Below are positions 15,502 to 23,727 of a stretch of DNA of 38,078 nt, in pieces. The stretch comes from Stutzerimonas chloritidismutans AW-1 (GTDB lineage Bacteria; Pseudomonadota; Gammaproteobacteria; Pseudomonadales; Pseudomonadaceae). The position numbers and the translations under genes are program-made. A model generated the notes under the pieces. That model was not told the DNA's origin. It worked only from the letters and a program-made list of their open reading frames with translations, and ran no database searches. How positions within the stretch are numbered: position 1 is the stretch's first letter; each line of letters starts with the position of its first letter. The DNA lies in contig NZ_AOFQ01000033.1 of the NCBI RefSeq assembly GCF_000495915.1, positions 1 through 38,078 on the forward strand, given 5' to 3'.

Positions 15502-16182
15502 ACGGGCTGGTTGTTCGTCGAGCTGGCGCAGCCGCGCCTCGAGCAGGTCCGGGAAGCGCTTGAACCAGGTCTGGTTCAACGGCGAGGGGTGCGGCAGCGG
15601 GTGCAGGGTGAAGGCTCGGGCCCGCCCCTGCTCGTCCTGCAGTTCGACGCCGAGGCTGGCGATGAAGCGATCTTCACGCTGCCAGAAGTCTTCCAGGCGC
15701 TGGCGCGCCTCACGCGGCTGGTCGATGCCGAACCAGAGGAACGCCTCGCGCCCGAGGGTGATGATGTGCCGCCCGCGCCAGTTGTCCACCAGCAACTGGC
15801 GCATCAGCGGATGGAAGCGGCGCTTGACTGCCATCGACCAGGCCTTGTTGCCGACCGGCTTGTACGGCACGGTGTTGATCCAGAAGTAGTGCCGCCCCAG
15901 CGCCCGCCCCGCCTCGAAATCCGGCATCTGCTCGCCATGCAGGTGGCGATAGAGCACGCGGCGGACGATCTGCCCGCCAGAGCCGATGAAGGGCTCGCCA
16001 TGGCGGACCTCCTCGCGGCCTGGGTCACGACCGAAAAAGCAGAGCGGCGCATCGGCGTCGCCAAGCCCGATGATTGGCTCCCGTGGATCACGCTCGAATG
16101 CCTGGTAGACCGGCAGATCGATGCCATCGGTGTGCGCGGCGAGGTCGCGTAGCGCCTGACGGAGTTGAGTGGGCAGCGCCAT
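15499..16182 (-). CDS. Uracil-DNA glycosylase family protein
   Basis: This 227-aa protein has the two signature regions of the uracil-DNA-glycosylase superfamily. Near residues 48-75 is FFGRDPGREEVRHGEPFIGS (motif 1 with the water-activating region), and near residues 195-212 is LHPLPHPSPLNQTWFKRF, containing the HPSP motif that contacts the flipped base. There is no Fe-S cysteine cluster of the type-4/5 kind. The family excises damaged or unusual bases; the exact substrate of this subgroup is not established. The last codons end precisely at the right border of the MITE-like element, which supplies the stop. The next gene on the same strand (DUF3299) ends 10 bases upstream of its start. Confidence 0.82.
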   Translation of the reverse strand: MALPTQLRQALRDLAAHTDGIDLPVYQAFERDPREPIIGLGDADAPLCFFGRDPGREEVRHGEPFIGSGGQIVRRVLYRHLHGEQMPDFEAGRALGRHYFWINTVPYKPVGNKAWSMAVKRRFHPLMRQLLVDNWRGRHIITLGREAFLWFGIDQPREARQRLEDFWQREDRFIASLGVELQDEQGRARAFTLHPLPHPSPLNQTWFKRFPDLLEARLRQLDEQPAR

Positions 16183-16192
16183 GACCGGTGCC

Positions 16193-16729
16193 TCAGAGGT
16201 CGCTTTCGTCGACCAGCTCGACTGCGGCGGCTTTCAGCGCATAGGCGGCATCGGCCAGATCGTTGCTGACCGGCTCGATCTGCAGGCGACCGTCGACCCA
16301 CAGCGGGGCGTAGATATCCTCAAGGGCGATGCCCTTGGGGTAGCGCACCAGCACGATCTGGTTCGGCGGCGGCGGCGGTACGTGGATGCAGGCGCCCGGA
16401 TAGGGCACCAGGAAGAATTCGGTGCTGCGCCCGCGCGCGTCGCTCTCCAGCGGCACCGGATAGCCGCCCAGACGGATCTCGCGGCCATTCAGTTCGGCGA
16501 CGGTCTTGGCCGAGTACATCACCGCCGGCAGCCCGGCGTCCTGCTTCAGCCCGCCCTGATCGCTGAAGCCGGCATCTTCCGGCGTCGAGTGGTCGATTTC
16601 GGGCATTTCCTCCAGCGCCTGGCGGTCCTCGGGCGGCATCAGCTCGAGCCAGTCGAGTTCGGGCGGCGTGGCCTGGGCGTGGGAAACAAGTGCGAGAAAG
16701 CAGAGCAGCGAGAGGACGAATGTGCGCAT
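16193..16729 (-). CDS. DUF3299 exported protein
   Basis: This 178-aa protein has a clear Sec signal peptide (MRTFVLSLLCFLALVSHAQA, cleavage about residue 20), so it is expected in the periplasm. The mature part contains the DUF3299 hallmark: an IRLGGYPVPLE strand, then FFLVPYPGACIHVPPPPPNQ at about 105-124 and KGIALEDIYAPLWVDGRL. In this family the region is thought to resemble periplasmic metal- or lipoprotein-associated proteins, but the function is not known. A polyproline stretch (five prolines) is conserved in the family. It is upstream of, and close to, the uracil-DNA-glycosylase-like gene on the minus strand. Confidence 0.85.
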   Translation of the reverse strand: MRTFVLSLLCFLALVSHAQATPPELDWLELMPPEDRQALEEMPEIDHSTPEDAGFSDQGGLKQDAGLPAVMYSAKTVAELNGREIRLGGYPVPLESDARGRSTEFFLVPYPGACIHVPPPPPNQIVLVRYPKGIALEDIYAPLWVDGRLQIEPVSNDLADAAYALKAAAVELVDESDL

Positions 16730-16780
16730 AAGGCAACTACATGAGAGAGAACGGGGCCACTGGGCGCGGCCCCCGGTGGA

Positions 16781-17032
16781 TCAATGTTTGCGGCTGGTAA
16801 CCATGCCATAGATGACCAGCAGGATGATCGCACCGACCACCGCGCCGATAAAGCCCGCACCTTCGCCCGCCTGGTACAGGCCGAGCGCCTGGCCGCCATA
16901 GGTCGCCAGCAGCGAGCCGCCGATACCGAGCAGGATGGTCATGATCCAGCCCATGCTGTCGTCGCCGGGCTTGAGGAAACGCGCGATGAGGCCAACGATG
17001 AGGCCGATGATGATGGTGCCGATGATGCCCAT
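16781..17032 (-). CDS. GlsB/YeaQ/YmgE family stress-response membrane protein
   Basis: This 83-aa protein starts at the ATG at 17032, supported by CAGGAG seven bases upstream; a 12-residue longer frame is not supported. It consists of three hydrophobic helices: MGIIGTIIIGLIVGLIARFL, MGWIMTILLGIGGSLLATYGG and GAGFIGAVVGAIILLVIYGM. The GLIVGLIARFLKPG loop and the G-rich second helix are the family signature (transglycosylase-associated protein, PF04226). Members are small inner-membrane proteins induced by general stress; the biochemical role is unresolved. It lies 85 bases downstream of purK on the same strand and is probably a separate unit. Confidence 0.9.
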   Translation of the reverse strand: MGIIGTIIIGLIVGLIARFLKPGDDSMGWIMTILLGIGGSLLATYGGQALGLYQAGEGAGFIGAVVGAIILLVIYGMVTSRKH

Positions 17033-17117
17033 GGATAAGCTCCTGAGGTCCGAAAGGTGGGTAACCAATCGGACCCGAGGGCTCTGTCACCGTTCGCCGA
17101 AGCCTGACGGCCGGGCT

Positions 17118-18203
17118 TCAGGAATGCGGGATCAGCGTCTCTACGGCGGTGATCTGCCGGTCGAGGGTGGCGCGATCGGGGCAGCGCAGGGTGGCGTGGC
17201 CAACCTTGCGTCCGACCTTGAAGGCCTTGCCGTAGTGATGCAGATGGCAATCCTCGATGGCGATGACCTTTTCCACCGGCGGCACTTCACCAATGAAGTT
17301 GAGCATGGCGCTCTCGCCCAGCTTGGCGGTCGAGCCCAGCGGCAGACCGGCGACGGCACGCAGGTGGTTCTCGAACTGGCTGCACTCGGCGCCTTCGATG
17401 GTCCAGTGCCCGGAGTTGTGCACGCGCGGGGCGATCTCGTTGGCCTTCAGGCCGCCATCGACCTCGAAGAACTCGAAGGCCAGCACGCCGACATAGTCGA
17501 GCTGCTTGAGCACGCGACCGACGTAGTCCTCGGCCAGCGCCTGCAGCGGATGGTTGCTGCTGGCCACCGACAGCCGCAGGATGCCGCTCTCGTGGCTGTT
17601 GTGTACCAGCGGATAGAAACAGGTCTCGCCATCACGCCCGCGCACGGCGATCAGCGAGACTTCGCCGGTGAACGGCACGAAGCCCTCGAGGATGCACGGC
17701 ACGCTGCCCAGTTCGGCGAAGGCATTGCTCACATCAGCCGGCTTGCGCAGCAGCTTCTGACCTTTGCCGTCGTAACCCAGGGTGCGGGTCTTGAGTACCG
17801 CCGGCAGGCCGATGCTGGCCACCGCGGCGTCTAGATCGGCCTGGGACTGGATGTCGGCGAAGTCCGGGGTGGGAATGCCGAGGTCCTTGAACATGGATTT
17901 TTCGAACCAGCGATCTCGGGCGATGCGCAGCGATTCGGCACTCGGGTAGACCGGCACGAACTGCGAGAGGAAGGCCACCGTCTCGGCCGGCACGCTCTCG
18001 AACTCGAAGGTCACCAGATCCACCTCGTCAGCCAGCCGGCGCAGGTGGTCCTTGTCGTCGTAGTCGGCGCGGATGTGCTCGCCGAGGGCCTGGGCGCAGG
18101 CGTCCGGCGCCGGGTCGAGGAAGGCGAAGCTCATGCCCAGCGGAGTGCCCGCCAGGGCCAGCATGCGGCCCAGCTGGCCGCCACCGATCACACCAATTTT
18201 CAT
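17118..18203 (-). CDS. purK: N5-carboxyaminoimidazole ribonucleotide synthase
   Basis: This 361-aa ATP-grasp enzyme would convert AIR, ATP and bicarbonate to N5-CAIR in purine synthesis. The N terminus MKIGVIGGGQLGRMLALAG is the dinucleotide-like pre-ATP-grasp motif. The ATP-grasp core runs from about residue 95 to 270 with LKTRTLGYDGKGQ (about 136-148), EGFVPFTGEVSLI, and the metal-binding ends VLAFEFFEV and NEIAPRVHNSGHWTIEG. Length and motifs match PurK of Pseudomonas. It is downstream of purE on the same strand (about 100 bases), the usual purEK order, so the two steps AIR to N5-CAIR to CAIR are encoded together. Confidence 0.96.
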   Translation of the reverse strand: MKIGVIGGGQLGRMLALAGTPLGMSFAFLDPAPDACAQALGEHIRADYDDKDHLRRLADEVDLVTFEFESVPAETVAFLSQFVPVYPSAESLRIARDRWFEKSMFKDLGIPTPDFADIQSQADLDAAVASIGLPAVLKTRTLGYDGKGQKLLRKPADVSNAFAELGSVPCILEGFVPFTGEVSLIAVRGRDGETCFYPLVHNSHESGILRLSVASSNHPLQALAEDYVGRVLKQLDYVGVLAFEFFEVDGGLKANEIAPRVHNSGHWTIEGAECSQFENHLRAVAGLPLGSTAKLGESAMLNFIGEVPPVEKVIAIEDCHLHHYGKAFKVGRKVGHATLRCPDRATLDRQITAVETLIPHS

Positions 18204-18307
18204 ATCAACGGCCCTTCAGTAGGCGGCAGATCGAGCGCGCGCGTCGCGCGGCGCAGGAAAGCAAGTTTATACCCGCCAGCGGGCGGCGCCGCGCCGGCAT
18301 GGTCGGC

Positions 18308-18796
18308 TCAGACGCGTGGGTCCGGGCTGTCCAGAACGGTCTGGGTCTGCTCGTCGCGGAATTTCTTCAGTGCCTGGTGATACTCGGGAAACTCGTGACC
18401 GAGGATGCTCGCCGACAGCAGCGCGGCGTTGATCGCGCCGGCCTTGCCGATGGCCAGGGTGGCGACCGGCACGCCCGCCGGCATCTGCACGATGGACAGC
18501 AGCGAATCGACGCCGGAGAGCATCGAGGACTGCACCGGCACGCCGAGCACCGGCAGGTGCGTCTTGGCGGCGCACATGCCCGGCAGATGGGCGGCACCGC
18601 CGGCGCCGGCGATGATCACGCGTAACCCGCGGGCTTCGGCCTGTTCGGCGTACTGGAAGAGCAGGTCCGGGGTGCGATGGGCGGACACCACCGTCACTTC
18701 ATGGGGGATGCCCAGCTTTTCCAGCATGTCGGCGGTGTGGCTCAGGGTGGACCAGTCGGACTTGGAGCCCATGATCACGCCTACCAGTGCGCTCAT
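18308..18796 (-). CDS. purE: N5-carboxyaminoimidazole ribonucleotide mutase
   Basis: This 162-aa class I PurE starts at [15 protein letters not shown]; the frame extends to 18811 but AGAGG supports the ATG at 18796. It moves the carboxyl group of N5-CAIR to give CAIR. Substrate-binding elements are visible: GSKSDW (about 10-15), the SAHRTP loop (about 41-46) and [11 protein letters not shown] (about 71-81), followed by the conserved GVPVQS segment. The C-terminal tail is typical. It is the upstream partner of purK. A terminator-like hairpin lies 40-65 bases before its start and could insulate it from the kinase gene or act as a leader attenuator. Confidence 0.96.
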   Translation of the reverse strand: MSALVGVIMGSKSDWSTLSHTADMLEKLGIPHEVTVVSAHRTPDLLFQYAEQAEARGLRVIIAGAGGAAHLPGMCAAKTHLPVLGVPVQSSMLSGVDSLLSIVQMPAGVPVATLAIGKAGAINAALLSASILGHEFPEYHQALKKFRDEQTQTVLDSPDPRV

Positions 18797-18835
18797 CGTC
18801 GTGCCTCTCATTGGGCGCCCGCGGGCGCGTCAAGA

Positions 18836-18861
18836 ACAACAAACCACGCAAAAGAGCGTGG
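18836..18861 (-). terminator. Rho-independent terminator between the kinase gene and purE
   Basis: Read on the minus strand, CCACGC (18861-18856) and GCGTGG (18849-18844) form a 6-bp stem around TCTTTT and are followed by a T-rich tract (TTTGTTGTTCTT). It lies beyond the end of the histidine kinase gene and before purE, so it either terminates the former or attenuates the latter. Confidence 0.6.
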
Positions 18862-18944
18862 CCTGGACAGTCGCGGACCGACCTTGGCCGCCCGCGCGAA
18901 AGCCGCGCAGTATAGCGCAAGGCGTGACCAGCCAGTACCCCGCG

Positions 18945-20288
18945 CTACTGCAGCGCAGCAGGCGCCAGGCGTGGCAGTTCGATCCAAAAACGGCTGCCGA
19001 CGCCAGGTTCGCTGTGCAGTCCCAGCTGACCGTTCATCAGGCGGGCGAACTCCAGGCACAGCGACAGCCCTATGCCGGTGCCCTGGATCATGCTGTTCTC
19101 GCGCCCGAGCCGCTGGAAGGGTTCGAACACCTGCGCCTGCTGCGCGGGCTCGATGCCCAATCCCGTATCCTCGACCAACAGCCGAACATGCCCCGGGCTG
19201 GTTTCGGTACGTAAGCTGATGTGGCCATCGGGAACGTTGTACTTCATCGCGTTGGACAGCAGGTTGAGCAGCACCTGGCGCAACCGACGCGGCTCGGCAA
19301 GCACCTGCAGTGGCTCATCCGGCAACTGCAATTGCAGATGCAGGCCGCGTTGCTGAACCTCGAGCGAGACCAGTTCGGCGCACTCGCGCATCAGTTTGCA
19401 GACGTCCACCGCCTGCAGTTCGAGCTGCGCCGGTTCGTTCTGCAGGCTGGACCACTCGAGAATCTCGCCCAGCAGCTGGTTGAGATGGCGACTGGCAAGC
19501 AGGATCTCGTCGAGGTATTCCGCCGCCTCGGATTGGCTCTCGTCGTCGCAGTCCATGCGCATTAGCTGGGCGAAACCGAGAATCGCATTGAGCGGCGTGC
19601 GCAGTTCATGGCTGATACCTGAGAGCAGCCGACCCTTCGCTTCGCTGGCAGCCTGGGCCTGCAGGGTCGCCGCGCGTAGTTCTTCCTCGACCCGCTTCAG
19701 CGCGTCGATATCCACATGAGTACCGGCGAGTATCTTCGCCACGCCGGTATCCGGATCATGTTCAAGCACACGCCCGCGGCTGAGCAGCCAGTGGTAGTGG
19801 CCCTGGGTATCGGCGAAGCGGTATTCGGCCTCGTAGCGCTGCTGCAGCCCGCGGCTGACGCGTTCGATCTGCGCCAGCGCCTGCGGCAAGTCGTCGGGGT
19901 GGATACGGCGACGGAACTCGCTATCGCTGAGCTGCCCCGACGGCAGGCCGAAGCGCGTCCCCATACCGCCGCGTATACGCAGCCGGTGGTTGGGCATGTC
20001 ATATTCCCAGAGGCTCTCGGTTGCGCTTTCCAGCACCAGTTCCAGTCGCCGTTGCGCCTCCCAGCGCTCGGATTCGCTATAGGCCAGGCGGCTACCGATG
20101 TCCTGGGTGTGACGGCACATTTCGTCCAGCTCGCGGATCTGCGACTCGGCCGGCTGCGGCTGCCAGCGGCCGACGCCAATCTCGCCGAGCATCCGCGAGA
20201 TGCCGGCGATGGGCGTCAGCAGCGCGCCGCTGAGCTGGCGTGCGCGCAGCCACATGAGGGCGAAGAAACCGATATAGAACAGCACCAA
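18945..20288 (-). pseudogene. Histidine kinase, C-terminal part (PAS-HisKA-HATPase), split off by frameshift
   Basis: This is the 3' portion of a membrane sensor kinase. It opens in the second membrane helix (VLFYIGFFALMWLRA) and a HAMP-like linker. A PAS/PAC domain follows (about 85-195; YRFADTQGHYHWLLSRGRVL), then the HisKA helix with the phospho-acceptor (SHELRTPLNAILGF). The ATPase has N box NLLSNAMKYN, G1 VEDTGLGI, F box FEPFQRLG and G2 GTGIGLSLC. There is no receiver domain. All catalytic motifs are intact. It lacks its own good start: the frame could begin at a TTG at 20288, but that lies inside a membrane helix. Removing a 20-base duplication at 20333-20368 joins it in frame with 20297-21520. 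It may still be made by reinitiation, but as annotated it is a broken gene. Confidence 0.85.
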
Positions 20289-20296
20289 CCCGGCGA

Positions 20297-21520
20297 TCAG
20301 CAGATAGCCGATCTGCTGATAACGGCTCCCCCGGGCATTGGTCTGGCGGCCAGGGCATTGGTCTGGCGAAATACCGCGGCCTCATCGACCACCGCCAGCA
20401 GGTGCCAGCCGGTCTGCGCCACAGTGGTCCAGGCCACCAGCTGCGGCCGGCCGCCAAGCATCACCTGCTGTACGCCGCTGCTGGCCCCGGAGATCGCCGC
20501 GGCGAGCTCAGCGGTTTCCGGGCGGCGATCGAGCTGGAAATCCTCCGGTTTGAACACCTCGCGGCGGATGGCATCCAGATAGGAATGCTCGGTCAGCTCG
20601 GCCAGGCCGAAATCCGCTTCGCCAGGTTCGGGCAGCGCCATGATCGACAGATCATCGCTGACCAGCATGGCGTAGCCACCCCAGGGCACCTGCACCTGGC
20701 CGATCTGCTCGAGGATGCCGCTGACGGTGATGTCGATGCCGACCACGCCTTCGAGAAAATCGCCGTGGTACACCGGCGCGGTCGCCGACATCATCCAGCC
20801 GTGCCCGGCCGGGTCGAGGTAGACATCGGTCCACACTACGCCGCGCGACGGGTTGTGCTTGGCGTCTGCCAGGTAATAGAAGTTGTACTTGGGGATATCC
20901 ATGTCCGCCGGGTACTGATCGAGCGTGAAGAACCACGGATAGATATGGTTGAAGCTATCCCAACTGTTGAAGTAGAGGCTGGCGACCAGCGGGTTGCGCG
21001 CTTCGATCTCCTTCATCAGCGGCTCCAGCTGCCGCAGCCTGGCGATCTTCTGCAGGTCATGCCGCTCGGGGGCAGTGGCGTTGGAATAGAACACGGCGGC
21101 ACCGCCGTCATCGCTGGGGCTGTAGCGCACCCCGTCGTCGCTCAGCGCTAGATTGGGCGTCTGCTGCGGCGCTTCACTCTGCAGCGTCTGCGCGGTGAGA
21201 TTGCGATACAACTGGGTCAGGGAGCTGACCTGGCTGAGCTGCTCGCTGATCAGACGCGACTCAAGACTTACCGCCGCCTGCAGGTCGTTGAGCGCGGTTT
21301 CGCGCAGATGCTCGACCTGGGCGTCGCGAATGGCGTTGTTGGTCAGCAGATAGATCGCGATCAACGCGGTCTCCACCAGCACCAGTGGGATGAGCGCGCT
21401 GCGCACGAAGGCCCGCCAGATCCATTGACGCAGGCCGTTTGGCTTTGAGGTGGGCACGATGGGCTCCAGCGGCCGCGCAAGGCGAATAATCAGCAGTAGG
21501 CGCGGCGAGGCCGTGATCAT
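20297..21520 (-). pseudogene. Histidine kinase, N-terminal sensor part (double-CACHE), split off by frameshift
   Basis: This is the 5' portion of the same kinase. A cytoplasmic start is followed by one membrane helix (about 40-61; SALIPLVLVETALIAIYLL) and a long periplasmic dCACHE-like sensor (about 62-375). That sensor includes NPLVASLYFNSWDSFNHIYP, GVVWTDVYLDPAGHGWMMSA and VVGIDITVSGILEQI, the pattern of PDC sensors that bind small organic ligands. The frame then runs into the duplicated 20 bases, shifts, and stops 17 codons later after ARPMPGGAVISRSAIC. The ATG at 21520 has no visible ribosome binding site; a GTG at 21457 with GGAG six bases upstream is a better start. A secreted sensor fragment without kinase would be signalling-dead. 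Confidence 0.83.
20333..20368. repeat. 20-bp tandem duplication causing the kinase frameshift
   Basis: The 20 bases at 20333-20352 are followed directly by a copy of their first 16 bases (20353-20368). On the kinase strand this adds 20 bases and shifts the frame. Deleting one unit restores a continuous reading through residues QTNARGSRYQQIGYLLIAGL into the membrane helix. It looks like a replication-slippage product and could revert. Confidence 0.85.
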
Positions 21521-21544
21521 ACCACCGCGCTCGCGGCGTCGAGC

Positions 21545-21708
21545 TAGTGGCCTGTGCGGTGAGTGGGTTGAGGCAAGTTCGGATGACCATGGGCCCGAGA
21601 CAAGGCGCTGCGACGAGTCATAGCTGGGCTATGGCAAGGAGCAGCAACGCAGTATCGGGAGCCACGGGCACCGAAATTGACCAACTGAACTTACCAAACA
21701 GGCCACCG
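21545..21708. mobile_element. MITE-like repeat, long copy, with inverted ends
   Basis: This 164-base element has inverted ends TAGTGGCCTGT and, inwards from the right, CGGTGGCCTGT. It contains the same flanking blocks as the copy at 15395-15501 plus about 50 extra internal bases that hold a small CATAGC-TGG-GCTATG hairpin at 21619-21633. It lies between the start of the sensor kinase and the end of quiC. No coding capacity is visible. Two diverged copies in one 38-kb window suggest a family dispersed through the genome. Confidence 0.68.
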
Positions 21709-21737
21709 GAGCCTGGCGGTCGAGTTCGCCGTCCGTT

Positions 21738-23660
21738 TCAGCAGGCGCTGGCGACGCTGGTCGTGCCGGAGACCGAACGGCGGCATTGCTTGGCCATCGC
21801 CGCCAGGCGCACCGCGACATTCGCGGTGCCGTAGCCGGTGTAGCCATTGCAGCGCTGCAGGATCTCGAAGAAGAAGCGGCCTTCGAACGGCTCGGTGTAG
21901 ACGTGGAACAGCTCGCCACCCTCGGCATCGCGGTCGTAGAGCACGTTGTAGCGCGCCAGTTCGGCGAGCAGCGCGTCGTCGAAATCGAACCGCGCCGCCA
22001 GATCGTCGTAGTAGTTGCGCGGGATTTCCAGCAACGGCACCCCGGCCGCCTGCGCCCGGGCGACCTCGGCGAAGATGTCGTCGCAGGCGAACGCCACGTG
22101 GTGCACCCCGGCGCCACGATAACTGGACAGCGCCTGGGCGATCACGGTATCGCGATCCTGCGAGGTGTTCAGCGGCAGCCGGACGCGGCCGCAGGGGCTA
22201 CGCATGGCGCGGCACTTCATCAGCCCATAGGGATCGGGCAGCAGCAGCTCGTTGTCGGCCTCGAAATCGAACAGGCTGCGATAGAACAGCACCCAGCTGG
22301 CCAGGCTTTCGGCCGGCAGCGCGGTAGCCATGTGATCGATACGCTGCAAGCCCGCATCCTTCGGGCCGACCGCATGCAGACGGAAGTCGATGTCGTAGTT
22401 GCTCTGCCCTGGCGCACCGGATTCGAGCAGATAGATAAGGCTGCCGTCCGGCGCGCGCACGGCCGGAATCTGCCGCTCGTTCGGCCCGATCAGGCCACGG
22501 TAGGGCTGGCCGCCAAAGGCGCAGGCACGCGCCAGCGCCGGCCCCTCTTCGTCGATCTTCAGCGCCATGGCGCACACCGAAGGGCCATGCGCCTCGAAGT
22601 AGTTGTGGGCAAACGAATAGGGCTCGGCGTTGAGCACGATATTGATCTCGCCCTGGCGAAACAGCTGCACATCCTTCGAGCGGTGCTGACCGACATGGGC
22701 GAAGCCAAGACGCTGCAGCCAGCTGCCGAGGCGCACGGCGTGCGGCTCGTCCACCGCGAACTCGAGGAAATCGATGCCTTCGTAACGCGGTGCCGGCGCT
22801 GGCGCGAACAGCGTTTGCGCCAGCGCCGGGCTGGTCGAGGCACTCAGACGTTGCCCGGTTTTCTCTTCCAGGTGCTGAAGCGCACGCAGGCCGTCAGCGG
22901 CGATGCCTCGCGGCGGCGCAGCGCGGAAGCCATCGTTGAACACTTCCAGCGATAACGGGCCGCTGTAGCCGGCCTGCAGCACAGGTGCGAGAAAGCCCGC
23001 CAGGTCGAATTCGCCCTGACCGGGAAAACAACGGAAATGCCGACTCCACTGCAGTACATCCATTGCCAGCAGCGGCGCATCGGCGAGCTGTACGAAGAAG
23101 ATTCGCTCGCCCGGGATATCGACAATGCCGCTCGGGTCATCGCCCAGCGCCAGCGTATGGAAACTGTCGAGAATCACCCCCAGTGCAGGATTGTCGACCT
23201 GTTGTACCAGTGACCAGACCTGCCGCCAGGTCTTCACGTGGCGGCCCCAGGCCAGCGCCTCGTAGCCCACGCGCAGCCCGCGTGCACCGGCACGCTCGGC
23301 GATCTGGCCGAGGTCACCCACCAGCGTCTCGTTATCGCCCAGCGCATCGGCCTGGACGTTGCTGCAGAGCAGCATCAGGTCGACGCCCAGCTCGTGCATC
23401 AGGTCGAACTTGCGCTCGGCGCGATCGAGATTGCGCTGCACGCGCGCCCGCGGGCAGCCCTCGAAATCACGGAACGGCTGGAACAGCGTGACGGCAATGC
23501 CCAGGTCCTCGCACAGGCGGCGGATGTCCTGCGGGCTGCCGGAGTGATAGAGCAGGTCGTTCTCGAACAGCTCGACGCCATCGAATCCAGCCGCCGCGGC
23601 GGCCTCCAGCTTCTCCGGCAGGGTGCCGCTCAGCGACACGGTGGCGATCGAGCGTTTCAT
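21738..23660 (-). CDS. quiC: 3-dehydroshikimate dehydratase (TIM barrel fused to HPPD-like domain)
   Basis: This 640-aa bifunctional-looking enzyme starts at MKRSIATVSLSGTLPEK; AGGAG lies seven bases before the ATG at 23660, and the longer frame to 23744 is unsupported. Residues about 1-265 are an AP-endonuclease-2-type TIM barrel with metal ligands in YEALAWG, LDSFH and LSLEVFND, the dehydroshikimate dehydratase part that yields protocatechuate. Residues about 295-625 are a 4-hydroxyphenylpyruvate-dioxygenase-like vicinal-oxygen-chelate domain (GVHHVAFACDD, FEGRFFFEILQR). This fusion is the known QuiC1 form of Pseudomonas. It would funnel quinate/shikimate to protocatechuate. It lies 67 bases downstream of the NRPS-like gene on the same strand, so the product may feed that enzyme. 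Confidence 0.9.
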   Translation of the reverse strand: MKRSIATVSLSGTLPEKLEAAAAAGFDGVELFENDLLYHSGSPQDIRRLCEDLGIAVTLFQPFRDFEGCPRARVQRNLDRAERKFDLMHELGVDLMLLCSNVQADALGDNETLVGDLGQIAERAGARGLRVGYEALAWGRHVKTWRQVWSLVQQVDNPALGVILDSFHTLALGDDPSGIVDIPGERIFFVQLADAPLLAMDVLQWSRHFRCFPGQGEFDLAGFLAPVLQAGYSGPLSLEVFNDGFRAAPPRGIAADGLRALQHLEEKTGQRLSASTSPALAQTLFAPAPAPRYEGIDFLEFAVDEPHAVRLGSWLQRLGFAHVGQHRSKDVQLFRQGEINIVLNAEPYSFAHNYFEAHGPSVCAMALKIDEEGPALARACAFGGQPYRGLIGPNERQIPAVRAPDGSLIYLLESGAPGQSNYDIDFRLHAVGPKDAGLQRIDHMATALPAESLASWVLFYRSLFDFEADNELLLPDPYGLMKCRAMRSPCGRVRLPLNTSQDRDTVIAQALSSYRGAGVHHVAFACDDIFAEVARAQAAGVPLLEIPRNYYDDLAARFDFDDALLAELARYNVLYDRDAEGGELFHVYTEPFEGRFFFEILQRCNGYTGYGTANVAVRLAAMAKQCRRSVSGTTSVASAC

Positions 23661-23727
23661 GCGGTTACTCCTGTTACCGGGTGACTCGGGAAGTTGCGCG
23701 GCAGCGCTGGGGTCGACGCGAGCATGA

